Source of the DNA: Lactobacillus kimbladii
GTDB taxonomy: Bacteria > Bacillota > Bacilli > Lactobacillales > Lactobacillaceae
Direction of reading: 5' to 3'
Assembly (NCBI RefSeq): GCF_000970755.1
Contig: NZ_KQ034007.1
Span: 192,840-256,839, forward strand
Length of the DNA: 64,000 nucleotides
This document shows positions 17,542-25,547 of this stretch, one piece after another. Every line of letters starts with the position of its first letter. The stretch's first letter is position 1. The notes under the pieces are model-generated. The model saw only the letters and a program-made list of their open reading frames with translations. It was not told the DNA's origin and did not search any database. Made by a program: the position numbers and the translations under genes.

Positions 17542-18078
17542 TTAAGCAGCAGTTCTGCTAATACTAAAGATACTGTTAAATAACCCGTTGGATAAGCCAG
17601 GTGTGTTATAAATGATAAAGCGAATAAATGATGAGTCTAAAGTTTGCTGGATAAACCACGGATTTTGCAAAGCATTAAGCATTGACAATATAATATAAAC
17701 GAAAAAATAACTAGCAAAAAAAGAGACGACAGCACCTAAAACACTATCTAGTAAATTGCCAAAGTTAGTCGCATGGGGATTTTTATTTGGTACCCAGCCT
17801 TTAAAAACCTTAACAATCATTTTGCCAAAAAAGACAATGATAAAAAATGCCAAAAAACGAAAGAGCATTAAGTTAGTTCCGGGAGTTAAAGTGGTCTGAA
17901 TATTTTGCCCAGTTATTTGACTGTATAGCCAATTGCCGACAGGATTTTGAAAAAGTATTGCTGCAATGAAGACAATGGCAGCAAATACCAAATTGATGAT
18001 TAGTCTGGTAAAGCCTGTTTGAAATCCTTTATAAGTTTTTAGTGCCAAATAAGCCAGAACAATTAGAGTAACAATCAT
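17542..18078 (-). CDS. cvpA: CvpA family membrane protein
   Basis: A 178-residue protein with four hydrophobic segments, near residues 2-20, 25-45, 65-85 and 110-135, the layout of CvpA (colicin V production/ purine-linked) proteins. The sequence FQTGFTRLI after the first helix and GKMIVKVFKG in the middle are typical. Function in Gram-positives is unclear; envelope homeostasis is usual. It stands divergent from rsmG. Confidence 0.8.
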   Translation of the reverse strand: MIVTLIVLAYLALKTYKGFQTGFTRLIINLVFAAIVFIAAILFQNPVGNWLYSQITGQNIQTTLTPGTNLMLFRFLAFFIIVFFGKMIVKVFKGWVPNKNPHATNFGNLLDSVLGAVVSFFASYFFVYIILSMLNALQNPWFIQQTLDSSFIRFIIYNTPGLSNGLFNSIFSISRTAA

Positions 18079-18209
18079 ATTAATCTCCTTTGACGATATT
18101 ATAGCTTAATTTATACGTTTAGACTTTGACGACAGTCGAAAAATATTTCATAATTAAAGGGATGCATTGACTTTACATTAAGCCAATTTTAGCGTTAAAT
18201 TTAGAGGGT

Positions 18210-18234
18210 GTGAAACAAGGTTTCACGGGTGAAA
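18210..18234. repeat. Overlapping palindromes at the rsmG ribosome site
   Basis: GTGAAAC (18210-18216), AAG, GTTTCAC (18220-18226) is a perfect inverted repeat. TTTCAC (18221-18226), GG, GTGAAA (18229-18234) is a second that shares an arm and ends one base before the rsmG start codon. Both resemble half-sites of the ParB/Noc site TGTTTCACGTGAAACA but with inserted bases. Confidence 0.6.
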
Positions 18235-18235
18235 A

Positions 18236-18958
18236 ATGAATCCTGAACAATTTGTCCAAGAATTATCAAAATGTAATTTTAAATTAAATGAAAATCAAAT
18301 CAACCAATTTAACCAATACTTTAACAGTCTAATTGAAGCCAACAAGCACGTTAACCTCACGCGAATAACTGCAGAAGATGATGTTTATCTCAAACACTTT
18401 TATGACAGCATCACGCCGCTTTTGACCTTTAGTACGGTTTTTAAGTCAAGCAGCTCTTTATGCGATGTTGGTGCAGGTGCTGGTTTTCCTTCAATCCCGC
18501 TTAAAATTATGATGCCGGAATTGCAGGTAACGATTGTAGATTCTCTGGGTAAAAGGTTGAATTTTTTGCAAGGTTTAATCACCCAGCTAAATTTAAAAAA
18601 TGTTGCTTTAGTTCATGGGCGCGCTGAAGACGTGGGCCAGAACAAACAATATCGTGAGCAGTTTGATATTGTAACTGCCAGAGCTGTTGCCAATATGGCT
18701 GTTTTGAGTGAATATTGCTTGCCACTTGTCAAAAAAGGCGGCAATTTTATCGCTCTCAAGGGACCAAAAGCTGAAGATGAATTAAAATCGAGTCAGAAAG
18801 CTTTAACAACTTTAGGCGGTAAGGCAATTGCCCTAAAAGAATTGCAACTGCCTCAAAGTACGGAAGACCGTACGCTAATTTTGGTAAAAAAAGTGCAGCC
18901 TACACCCAAAAAATATCCGCGGCAGGCGGGCACGCCGCACCGCAAACCAATTCATTAA
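18236..18958 (+). CDS. rsmG: 16S rRNA (guanine-527 N7) methyltransferase RsmG
   Basis: A 240-residue SAM-dependent methyltransferase (GidB) that modifies G527 of 16S rRNA. The SAM motif is [16 protein letters not shown], followed by [14 protein letters not shown] and the catalytic region [12 protein letters not shown]. Loss confers low-level streptomycin resistance in other bacteria. Position before noc-parA-parB is the classical arrangement near the replication origin of Firmicutes. The ribosome site is embedded in an unusual palindrome. Confidence 0.95.
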   Translation: MNPEQFVQELSKCNFKLNENQINQFNQYFNSLIEANKHVNLTRITAEDDVYLKHFYDSITPLLTFSTVFKSSSSLCDVGAGAGFPSIPLKIMMPELQVTIVDSLGKRLNFLQGLITQLNLKNVALVHGRAEDVGQNKQYREQFDIVTARAVANMAVLSEYCLPLVKKGGNFIALKGPKAEDELKSSQKALTTLGGKAIALKELQLPQSTEDRTLILVKKVQPTPKKYPRQAGTPHRKPIH

Positions 18959-18973
18959 ACAGGGGGACTCAAA

Positions 18974-19822
18974 ATGTCATTATTTTCTTCTTTGCGTCAT
19001 CATGAAGAAATACCTAAAAATAAGCAAGTTCAGGATATTGAACTAAGTAAAATAAAACCTAATTCATATCAACCACGACATGAGTTTTCTGAAGAATCAA
19101 TTCGTGAATTAGCAACGACTCTAGATAAAGATGGCTTGTTGCAACCTATTATTGTGCGTGAAAAGGGCGATGATTATGAAATTGTTGCCGGCGAACGCAG
19201 GTTGCGGGCTGCAAAGCATCTAGCTTGGGAAAAAATTCCGGCTATCGTAAACAATATGGATGATAGTCAAGCTGCTTCATTAGCTTTAATAGAAAACTTA
19301 CAAAGAGAAGATTTAAATCCAATAGATGAAGCACAAGCTTATAATAATCTCATGAAGTTAAATAACTTAACTCAAACAACTTTGGCCCAAAATATTGGCA
19401 AGTCGCAATCTTATGTAGCGAATAAGTTGCGCCTTTTAAAGCTGACACCTAAGGTGCAGAGTTATTTGGCCAGTGGCGAAATTTCTCCTCGTCATGGTCG
19501 CTGTTTAGTCGGACTTAGTGAAAAAGACCAGGGTCGTGTCTTAGATGAAATCTTGGCTCACAACCTTAATGTGAGCGAGACCGAGAAAATCGTTAAAAAT
19601 GTTGAGCAATATTTTGCCGGCAAAAAAATTGAGGACAAAGAAAAAGAGCAGGCTGAAAAGACCAGACGAGCAGCCAATCGAATTCCCAAAGACCTAAAGG
19701 TACAAATTAATACAATCAAAAAGGCGATAAAGCTAGCACAGCAGTCTGGCATTAAGGTTAAGTTTAAAGAAAATAACGATCCTGATGATTATATGATTAC
19801 GATTGAATTAAAAAGAAAGTAG
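18974..19822 (+). CDS. noc: Nucleoid occlusion protein Noc (ParB paralogue)
   Basis: A 282-residue ParB-like CTPase and DNA-binding protein. It has the ParB N-terminal box NSYQPRHEFSEESIREL, CTP motif IVAGERRLRAAKHL, ENLQREDLNP and the HTH LTQTTLAQNIGKSQSYVANKLRLL. Two parB-like genes flank parA; the first, next to rsmG, is normally Noc. It prevents septum formation over the nucleoid. It lacks the long C-terminal extension of some ParB proteins. Confidence 0.9.
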   Translation: MSLFSSLRHHEEIPKNKQVQDIELSKIKPNSYQPRHEFSEESIRELATTLDKDGLLQPIIVREKGDDYEIVAGERRLRAAKHLAWEKIPAIVNNMDDSQAASLALIENLQREDLNPIDEAQAYNNLMKLNNLTQTTLAQNIGKSQSYVANKLRLLKLTPKVQSYLASGEISPRHGRCLVGLSEKDQGRVLDEILAHNLNVSETEKIVKNVEQYFAGKKIEDKEKEQAEKTRRAANRIPKDLKVQINTIKKAIKLAQQSGIKVKFKENNDPDDYMITIELKRK

Positions 19823-19828
19823 GAAGGC

Positions 19829-20617
19829 ATGGAAAATATGGTGAGTGTAATTTCGGTTGCTAACCAAAAAGGTGGCGTTGGTAAGACGACCACAACTATT
19901 AATCTGGCGGCTTCGATTGCAGAACGCGGGTATCAAGTCTTAATTGTAGATATTGATCCGCAGGGTAATGCCACTTCTGGCTTGGGAATTGAAAAGTCCG
20001 CAATTGATCAAGATATTTATAGCGTTTTGATTAATGATGTTCCGCTTAAAGATACGATTTTCCATACTTCGACTAATCGCTTGGATTTGGTTCCGGCAAC
20101 TATTAATTTGTCAGGTGCGGAAACAGAATTGATTAGTATGATGGCACGAGAAACGCGGTTGAAATCTGCTTTAGACTCAATTAGTGACAATTATGACTTT
20201 ATTTTTATTGATTGTCCGCCTTCTCTAGGCCAATTGTCTATTAATGCTTTTACAGCATCTGATTCAATTTTGATTCCCGTTCAAAGTGAATATTATGCTA
20301 TGGAAGGTCTTAGCCAGCTGCTTAACACGATCCGCTTGGTGCAAAAGCACTTTAACAAAGATTTAGGGGTGGAAGGCGTCTTACTGACAATGCTTGATGC
20401 CCGGACTAATCTGGGTGCTGAAGTTGTTAAAGAAGTACGTTCCTATTTTTCTGATAAAGTATATAAAACTATTATCCCCAGAATTACCAAACTAGCTGAA
20501 GCACCTAGTTATGGGCAAGCAATTACGGAATATGCGCCTAATTCACGGGGTGCTGAAGTTTATGATGATTTAGCCAAGGAGGTGTTGAAGAATCATGGCA
20601 AGAAACTCAAGAAGTAA
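19829..20617 (+). CDS. parA: Chromosome partitioning ATPase ParA/Soj
   Basis: A 262-residue deviant Walker ATPase with KGGVGKTTTTINLAASIA, the second motif DIDPQGNATSGLG and FIDCPPSLGQLS. With ParB it controls origin segregation and replication initiation through DnaA. The gene starts 6 bp after noc and overlaps parB by 23 bp, so translation is coupled. Confidence 0.95.
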   Translation: MENMVSVISVANQKGGVGKTTTTINLAASIAERGYQVLIVDIDPQGNATSGLGIEKSAIDQDIYSVLINDVPLKDTIFHTSTNRLDLVPATINLSGAETELISMMARETRLKSALDSISDNYDFIFIDCPPSLGQLSINAFTASDSILIPVQSEYYAMEGLSQLLNTIRLVQKHFNKDLGVEGVLLTMLDARTNLGAEVVKEVRSYFSDKVYKTIIPRITKLAEAPSYGQAITEYAPNSRGAEVYDDLAKEVLKNHGKKLKK

Positions 20618-21485
20618 AGATAATAAAAAGCATGGCGGCCTAGGGCGTGGAATTGAAGCTTTGTTTGAAGACGAGCCGCAGATTGAAGACAATAATGAGG
20701 AAGAAATTCAAGATTTAAACTTGAGCGATATCAGACCTAATCCATATCAGCCTCGGAAAAATTTTGATGACAAGTCACTTAAGGAACTGGCTGATTCAAT
20801 TAAAGAAAATGGGGTTTTTCAACCAATTATTGTCCGCCAGTCAGTTAAAGGCTATGAAATTATCGCCGGTGAGCGTCGTTTTCGCGCTTCTAAATTAGCT
20901 AAGAAAACTACTATACCGGCAATTGTCCGTGACTTTAGTGAAAGTCAAATGATGGAAGTTGCGGTTCTGGAAAACTTGCAGCGTGAAGATTTAACACCGC
21001 TTGAAGAAGCCCAGGCTTACGAAATGTTGCAAAAAAACTTGGGTCTGACTCAAGAAGAAGTTTCTAAAAGAATGGGCAAGTCCCGTCCTTATATTGCGAA
21101 TTACTTGCGTCTATTAACCTTGCCTAATAAGACCAAACATTTATTGCAGCACGGTGATCTTTCTATGGGTCAAGCCAGAACGCTCTTGGGTTTAAAAAAT
21201 AAAGATAAGATTGATGAAGTGGCAAAACAAGTGGTTAAGGAAGGGATGCCGGTGCGCAAAGTTGAGGCACTGGTAGCCAGTCTTAATGCTAAAAAGCCCC
21301 GCAAAAAGACAGTGCAGAAGTCACCGTTTATTCGTGCTACTGAACATCAGCTGGCTAATAAGTTAGGCTCAACTGTCAATATTTCTGAAAGCAAAAAGGG
21401 CAGTGGTCATTTATCTATTGGCTTTTCTTCAACTGCCGAATTAAACAGAATACTTGATGTGCTAGGAGTCGACCTTGATGAATAA
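20595..21485 (+). CDS. parB: Chromosome partitioning protein ParB/Spo0J
   Basis: A 296-residue ParB. It opens with the ParA-activating peptide KKHGGLGRGIEALF, then NPYQPRKNFDDKSLKEL, the CTP-binding IIAGERRFRASKLA, the ENLQREDLTPLEEAQAY box and HTH GLTQEEVSKRMGKSRPYIAN. The N-terminal stimulatory peptide separates it from the Noc paralogue. I found no exact parS site in the window. Confidence 0.95.
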   Translation: MARNSRSKDNKKHGGLGRGIEALFEDEPQIEDNNEEEIQDLNLSDIRPNPYQPRKNFDDKSLKELADSIKENGVFQPIIVRQSVKGYEIIAGERRFRASKLAKKTTIPAIVRDFSESQMMEVAVLENLQREDLTPLEEAQAYEMLQKNLGLTQEEVSKRMGKSRPYIANYLRLLTLPNKTKHLLQHGDLSMGQARTLLGLKNKDKIDEVAKQVVKEGMPVRKVEALVASLNAKKPRKKTVQKSPFIRATEHQLANKLGSTVNISESKKGSGHLSIGFSSTAELNRILDVLGVDLDE

Positions 21486-21753
21486 AGAGATTTCTTATAG
21501 TTTGGCAGATACGGTGTTGATGAAGAAACCTCATGCTTGTAAGACTAATGACTGGGAAGTCTTGCGCATAGGAGCTGATATCAGGCTAAAGTGTATGGGC
21601 TGCGGCCACATCGTCATGATGCCGCGGTCAAAGTTCACCCATAATCTGAAAAAAGTTTTAACTAAGGCAAACGATCCGGTCAACACCAAAAATGAGCTTT
21701 ATGTGCCTAAAAAAGAGATAGCACGACCAGATGTTAATCAAGAAAATAACTGA
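21478..21753 (+). CDS. DUF951 zinc-ribbon-like protein
   Basis: A 91-residue protein of the DUF951 family, with the conserved VLMKKPHACKTNDWEVLRIG stretch near the start and LKCMGCGHIVMMPR, whose Cys-x2-Cys may bind zinc. It is nearly always placed between parB and ychF in Lactobacillales. The ATG at 21478 overlaps the parB end, with CTAGGAG upstream. Function unknown; nucleic-acid contact is plausible. Confidence 0.88.
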   Translation: MNKEISYSLADTVLMKKPHACKTNDWEVLRIGADIRLKCMGCGHIVMMPRSKFTHNLKKVLTKANDPVNTKNELYVPKKEIARPDVNQENN

Positions 21754-21777
21754 TTTTGTTAAAGAAAGAGGATAAAA

Positions 21778-22878
21778 ATGTCACTAACTGCTGGGATTGT
21801 TGGCTTACCTAATGTTGGTAAATCAACTTTATTTAACGCAATTACTAAAGCGGGGGCGGAAATGGCCAACTACCCATTTGCCACGATTGAACCCAATGTT
21901 GGTATGGTGGAAGTTCCAGACAAGAGACTTGCACGCATTCAGGAACTAATTCCCGCTAAAAAAATAGTTCACACCACTTTTGAGTTTACCGATATTGCCG
22001 GTTTAGTTAAAGGAGCTTCCAAAGGAGAAGGTCTGGGTAATAAATTCTTGGAAAATATTCGTCAAACTGATGCGATTATTCATGTTGTCCGTGCTTTTGA
22101 AGATGACAATATTACCTCAGTTACCGGTAAAGTAGATCCGGAAGAAGATATCAATACGATTAACCTGGAATTGGCAATTGCAGATTTAGATGCTGTTAAT
22201 CGCCGCATCAGTAAAGTGAAAAAGATTGCCCAGCAAAATGACAAGGAAGCTAAAGCTGAATTTAACGTTTTGCAAAAGATTAAGCCAGTTTTAGAAGAGG
22301 GTAAACCCGTTCGCTCAATCAAGTTTAATGAAGATGAACAAAAAATTGTTAAGGGCCTATTTTTGTTAACTGACAAACCGGTTATTTATGTAGCTAATAT
22401 TGCCGAAAATTCGATGGCTGATCCCGAACAAGATCAATATTATCAGATAGTTAAAAAGCATGCTGACAGTGAAAACGCTGAATGCTTAGGTATTTCCGCA
22501 GCTACTGAAGAAGAAATTGCCGGCTTAGATGACGATGAAAAAGCAGAGTTTTTAGAAGCTGAAGGTGTAACGGAATCAGGTCTTGACCGTTTGATCCGGG
22601 CAGCTTACCATATTTTAGGATTAAGAACATTCTTTACAGCTGGTGGTCCTGAGACTCGTGCCTGGACTTTTCATAAGGGGATGAAAGCACCACAAGTTGC
22701 CGGTGTTATCCACTCTGATTTTGAACGCGGATTTATTCGCGCCGAAGTAGTTTCATACACGGATTTAGACAAATATGAAACCATGCAGAAAGTTAAAGAA
22801 GCTGGTAGGTTGCGTCTTGAAGGGAAAGATTATGAAGTTCAAGATGGCGACATTATTGAATTTAGATTTAACGTTTAG
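21778..22878 (+). CDS. ychF: Redox-regulated ATPase YchF
   Basis: A 366-residue Obg-family P-loop ATPase that binds ribosomes and influences oxidative stress. Motifs: G1 GLPNVGKSTLFNA, switch II DIAGLVKGASKGEGLGNKF, the ATP-specific NxxE variant YVANIAE in place of NKxD, and a C-terminal TGS domain ending VQDGDIIEFRFNV. Full length and intact, with a good ribosome site. Confidence 0.96.
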   Translation: MSLTAGIVGLPNVGKSTLFNAITKAGAEMANYPFATIEPNVGMVEVPDKRLARIQELIPAKKIVHTTFEFTDIAGLVKGASKGEGLGNKFLENIRQTDAIIHVVRAFEDDNITSVTGKVDPEEDINTINLELAIADLDAVNRRISKVKKIAQQNDKEAKAEFNVLQKIKPVLEEGKPVRSIKFNEDEQKIVKGLFLLTDKPVIYVANIAENSMADPEQDQYYQIVKKHADSENAECLGISAATEEEIAGLDDDEKAEFLEAEGVTESGLDRLIRAAYHILGLRTFFTAGGPETRAWTFHKGMKAPQVAGVIHSDFERGFIRAEVVSYTDLDKYETMQKVKEAGRLRLEGKDYEVQDGDIIEFRFNV

Positions 22879-22887
22879 GAAATAATA

Positions 22888-23670
22888 ATGGCAGAAAAGA
22901 AAACTGAAGCACAAGCTAAAATAGATACTAACAAGCAGGAAAAACTAAAGGAAAAAGTAATCAATCAAAATATAGATGATGAGGTAAAACAAATGCAGCC
23001 TGCCGAGTTGCGTAAACAACTTAGCAATAAAAATTCTGACTATGTTTTTCGCTTGCAAAAAGAACTTGAAACACAAGGCAAGATGAGTCATGAAGAGGCT
23101 CAAAAAAGAGTAGATGCGCTCTTGAATGATTTAATAATTGCACAGCGTCATGGTCAACCTGCCAGTACATATTACGGCATGTCACCTAAATTAAAAGCTG
23201 CTGACATGTTAAAGCCCAAAAAGAAGAAAGCTTCAGATATTCCGTTTTGGCAATATGCCACGGATAATGCTTTATTTTATGTTGCCCTTTTCTTTGGTCT
23301 TTTTGGCTTAATTGGTTTATTCCAAAAGAACAACAAATATAATTCAGAGATGGGTGCCTTAACTTTGTTGATTGTTGGTGCTGCACTGGGCGTTTTTATG
23401 ACGAAGTATAATGAATGGGTCTTACCTAATGGTGGTAAAAATCGTAAAATTCCCTGGTCAAAATTAATTTGGGGTTTCATTTTAATGATGGCATTGCTCT
23501 TTATCTGTTTTGGCGTACTCTCTTTGCGAGCATTACAAATTATTAATCCGGTTTTACCTGGAATATATAATTTGATAATTGCTGCGGTGGTTTACGGTAT
23601 TCGCTGGCTTTTCCGTCGTCATTATCAAATCATTGGCTCTGCATTTTCACCAGCTGATAGGAGTAAATAG
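22888..23670 (+). CDS. DUF1129 family membrane protein
   Basis: A 260-residue protein with a charged N-terminal coiled half (about 115 residues, rich in Lys, Glu and Gln) and four hydrophobic segments in the C-terminal half, starting at ALFYVALFFGLFGLIGLF. These are the features of DUF1129 (YihY-like) proteins found after ychF in lactobacilli. Role unknown. It is closed by a 16-bp perfect terminator. Confidence 0.82.
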   Translation: MAEKKTEAQAKIDTNKQEKLKEKVINQNIDDEVKQMQPAELRKQLSNKNSDYVFRLQKELETQGKMSHEEAQKRVDALLNDLIIAQRHGQPASTYYGMSPKLKAADMLKPKKKKASDIPFWQYATDNALFYVALFFGLFGLIGLFQKNNKYNSEMGALTLLIVGAALGVFMTKYNEWVLPNGGKNRKIPWSKLIWGFILMMALLFICFGVLSLRALQIINPVLPGIYNLIIAAVVYGIRWLFRRHYQIIGSAFSPADRSK

Positions 23671-23717
23671 GTGCTTTTTGTCAAGAAAAGAGCTATACTT
23701 AGATAACTATATATTTT

Positions 23718-23758
23718 AAAGGATAAATAGATTTACTATGAATCTATTTATCCTTTTT
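23718..23758 (+). terminator. Terminator after the ychF cluster
   Basis: A perfect 16-bp stem, 23718-23733 with 23741-23756, around a 7-base loop, closed by TTTTT. Core sequence AAAGGATAAATAG. Confidence 0.9.
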
Positions 23759-23813
23759 AAACTGATACACATAAGAATTAAATAACGTTTAACAAATTAG
23801 AAAGAGGTATTTG

Positions 23814-25538
23814 ATGATTAACACGTTGCGTAAGTCAATCAGGCAGTATAAAAAACTGTCTTTGCTGTCGCCACTTTTTGTCACTGGTGAAGTTATCATT
23901 GAAATGTTAATACCATATTTGGTTGGTATTTTAATTGATAATGGCATTATGAAAGGGAACATGCCCTACATTACTAAAAGCGGTATTGTTTTGTTGGTGT
24001 TTACGGTTCTTTCACTTGTTTTAGGTTCTGGTGCCAGTTATGCCTCTGCTCATGCTGCAGCTGGGTTTGCAGCTAATTTGCGTAAAGACATGTTTTATCA
24101 TGTGCAAGACTATTCTTTTGAAAATATTGACAATTTTTCTAGTGCCAGTTTGGTTACGAGAATGACGACTGACGTTAATAACGTTCAGATGTCTTATCAA
24201 ATATTAATTAGAATTGCAGTCAGAGCGCCAATGATGTTATTGGTTTCAATAATCATGTCTGTTATTGTCAGCCCCCAATTATCACTGGTATTTGTAGTAA
24301 TTGCCCCAGTTTTTGTCATTCTGCTTGGTATCATTATTAAAAGTGCCAGCAAGTATTTCCCTAAGATTTTTAGGGGCTATGACCGCATGAACCAAGTAGT
24401 GCGGGAAAACATTCGCGGCATCCGAGAAGTTAAAACTTATGTCCAAGAAGAAGCACAAACAGTTAAATTTAAAAAATCTGCCGGCTTTATCTACAGACTA
24501 TTTGCAACTGCACAAAAAATCATGTCGCTGAACTCACTTGTGGTTATGGCAGTGTTAAATATTTCTAACTTGGCTATTTGCTGGTTTGGAGCCAAAGAAA
24601 TTGTTGGTGGCAGTTTACAAACCGGTCAGCTTATCTCAATGTTTTCATATTCAAACTCTGTCTTAGGCAGTTTGAATATGTTGGCAATGATCTTTACACA
24701 ACTGGTTGTTTCTGCTGCTAGTGGTCACAGAATTGCAGACGTTATTAATGAAAAACCATCAATTGAAAATCCACGCAAACCTTTAAAGCATGTAAATAAT
24801 GGTGAAGTAATTTTTGATCACGTTAATTTTAAATATGATCCAGATGATAAGAACCTGGCTTTAAACAATATCAATTTAACCATTAAACCAGGTGAGACAA
24901 TTGGTATTATTGGAAAAACCGGTTCATCTAAATCAACCTTAGTATCCATGATTCCACGGCTTTATGATACGGATTCAGGAGCCGTTCGGGTATCAGGACA
25001 CAATGTAAAATCATATGATTTAAAAACACTGCGTGACAATGTAGCGATGGTTTTGCAAAATAATGTTCTGTTTTCAGGGACCATTAAGGAGAACCTGAAA
25101 TGGGGTGACGAAAATGCCACTGATGAAGAAATTGTTGCTGCTGCAAAAATTGCACATGCAGATGATTTTATTCGTGAAATGCCTGACCAGTATGAAACTA
25201 TGGTTGAACAAGGCGGGGCTAATGTTTCCGGCGGGCAAAAGCAAAGAATTACAATTGCACGGGCATTGCTCAAGAGGCCTAAGATTTTAATTTTGGATGA
25301 TTCTACTTCAGCGGTTGATACACAGACTGAGCGTCAAATCCGCGAAGCACTGGTAGAAAATATGCCGGATACCACTAAAATAATTATTTCGCAGAGAATA
25401 GTGTCGATTAAGGATGCGGACAGAATAATTGTCATGGATGATGGTAAAATTCAGGATATTGGTACACATGAAGAACTGATGCAGCGCAATGACTTGTATA
25501 GTTCAATTGCCAAGTTTCAAGAAGAACAAAAGAAGTAG
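23814..25538 (+). CDS. Heterodimeric ABC exporter, degenerate-site half (BmrC/TM287-like)
   Basis: A 574-residue fused membrane-ATPase half-transporter with six N-terminal helices and a C-terminal NBD. The NBD is degenerate: Walker A reads GKTGSSKST with Ser for the usual Gly before Lys, Walker B ends ILDDSTSAVD with Asp for the catalytic Glu, and the H-loop is ISQRIVS with Gln for His. The ABC signature VSGGQKQR is intact and would complete the active site of its partner. This pattern is that of the regulatory half of heterodimeric exporters such as TM287/288 and BmrCD. Start is the ATG at 23814 after AGAGG. Confidence 0.9.
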   Translation: MINTLRKSIRQYKKLSLLSPLFVTGEVIIEMLIPYLVGILIDNGIMKGNMPYITKSGIVLLVFTVLSLVLGSGASYASAHAAAGFAANLRKDMFYHVQDYSFENIDNFSSASLVTRMTTDVNNVQMSYQILIRIAVRAPMMLLVSIIMSVIVSPQLSLVFVVIAPVFVILLGIIIKSASKYFPKIFRGYDRMNQVVRENIRGIREVKTYVQEEAQTVKFKKSAGFIYRLFATAQKIMSLNSLVVMAVLNISNLAICWFGAKEIVGGSLQTGQLISMFSYSNSVLGSLNMLAMIFTQLVVSAASGHRIADVINEKPSIENPRKPLKHVNNGEVIFDHVNFKYDPDDKNLALNNINLTIKPGETIGIIGKTGSSKSTLVSMIPRLYDTDSGAVRVSGHNVKSYDLKTLRDNVAMVLQNNVLFSGTIKENLKWGDENATDEEIVAAAKIAHADDFIREMPDQYETMVEQGGANVSGGQKQRITIARALLKRPKILILDDSTSAVDTQTERQIREALVENMPDTTKIIISQRIVSIKDADRIIVMDDGKIQDIGTHEELMQRNDLYSSIAKFQEEQKK

Positions 25539-25547
25539 GTGATTAAT

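Noticed and set aside
18205-18235. A true parS site
   Set aside because: The arms fit but extra bases lie between them; no exact or one-mismatch parS was found, so it is kept only as parS-like.
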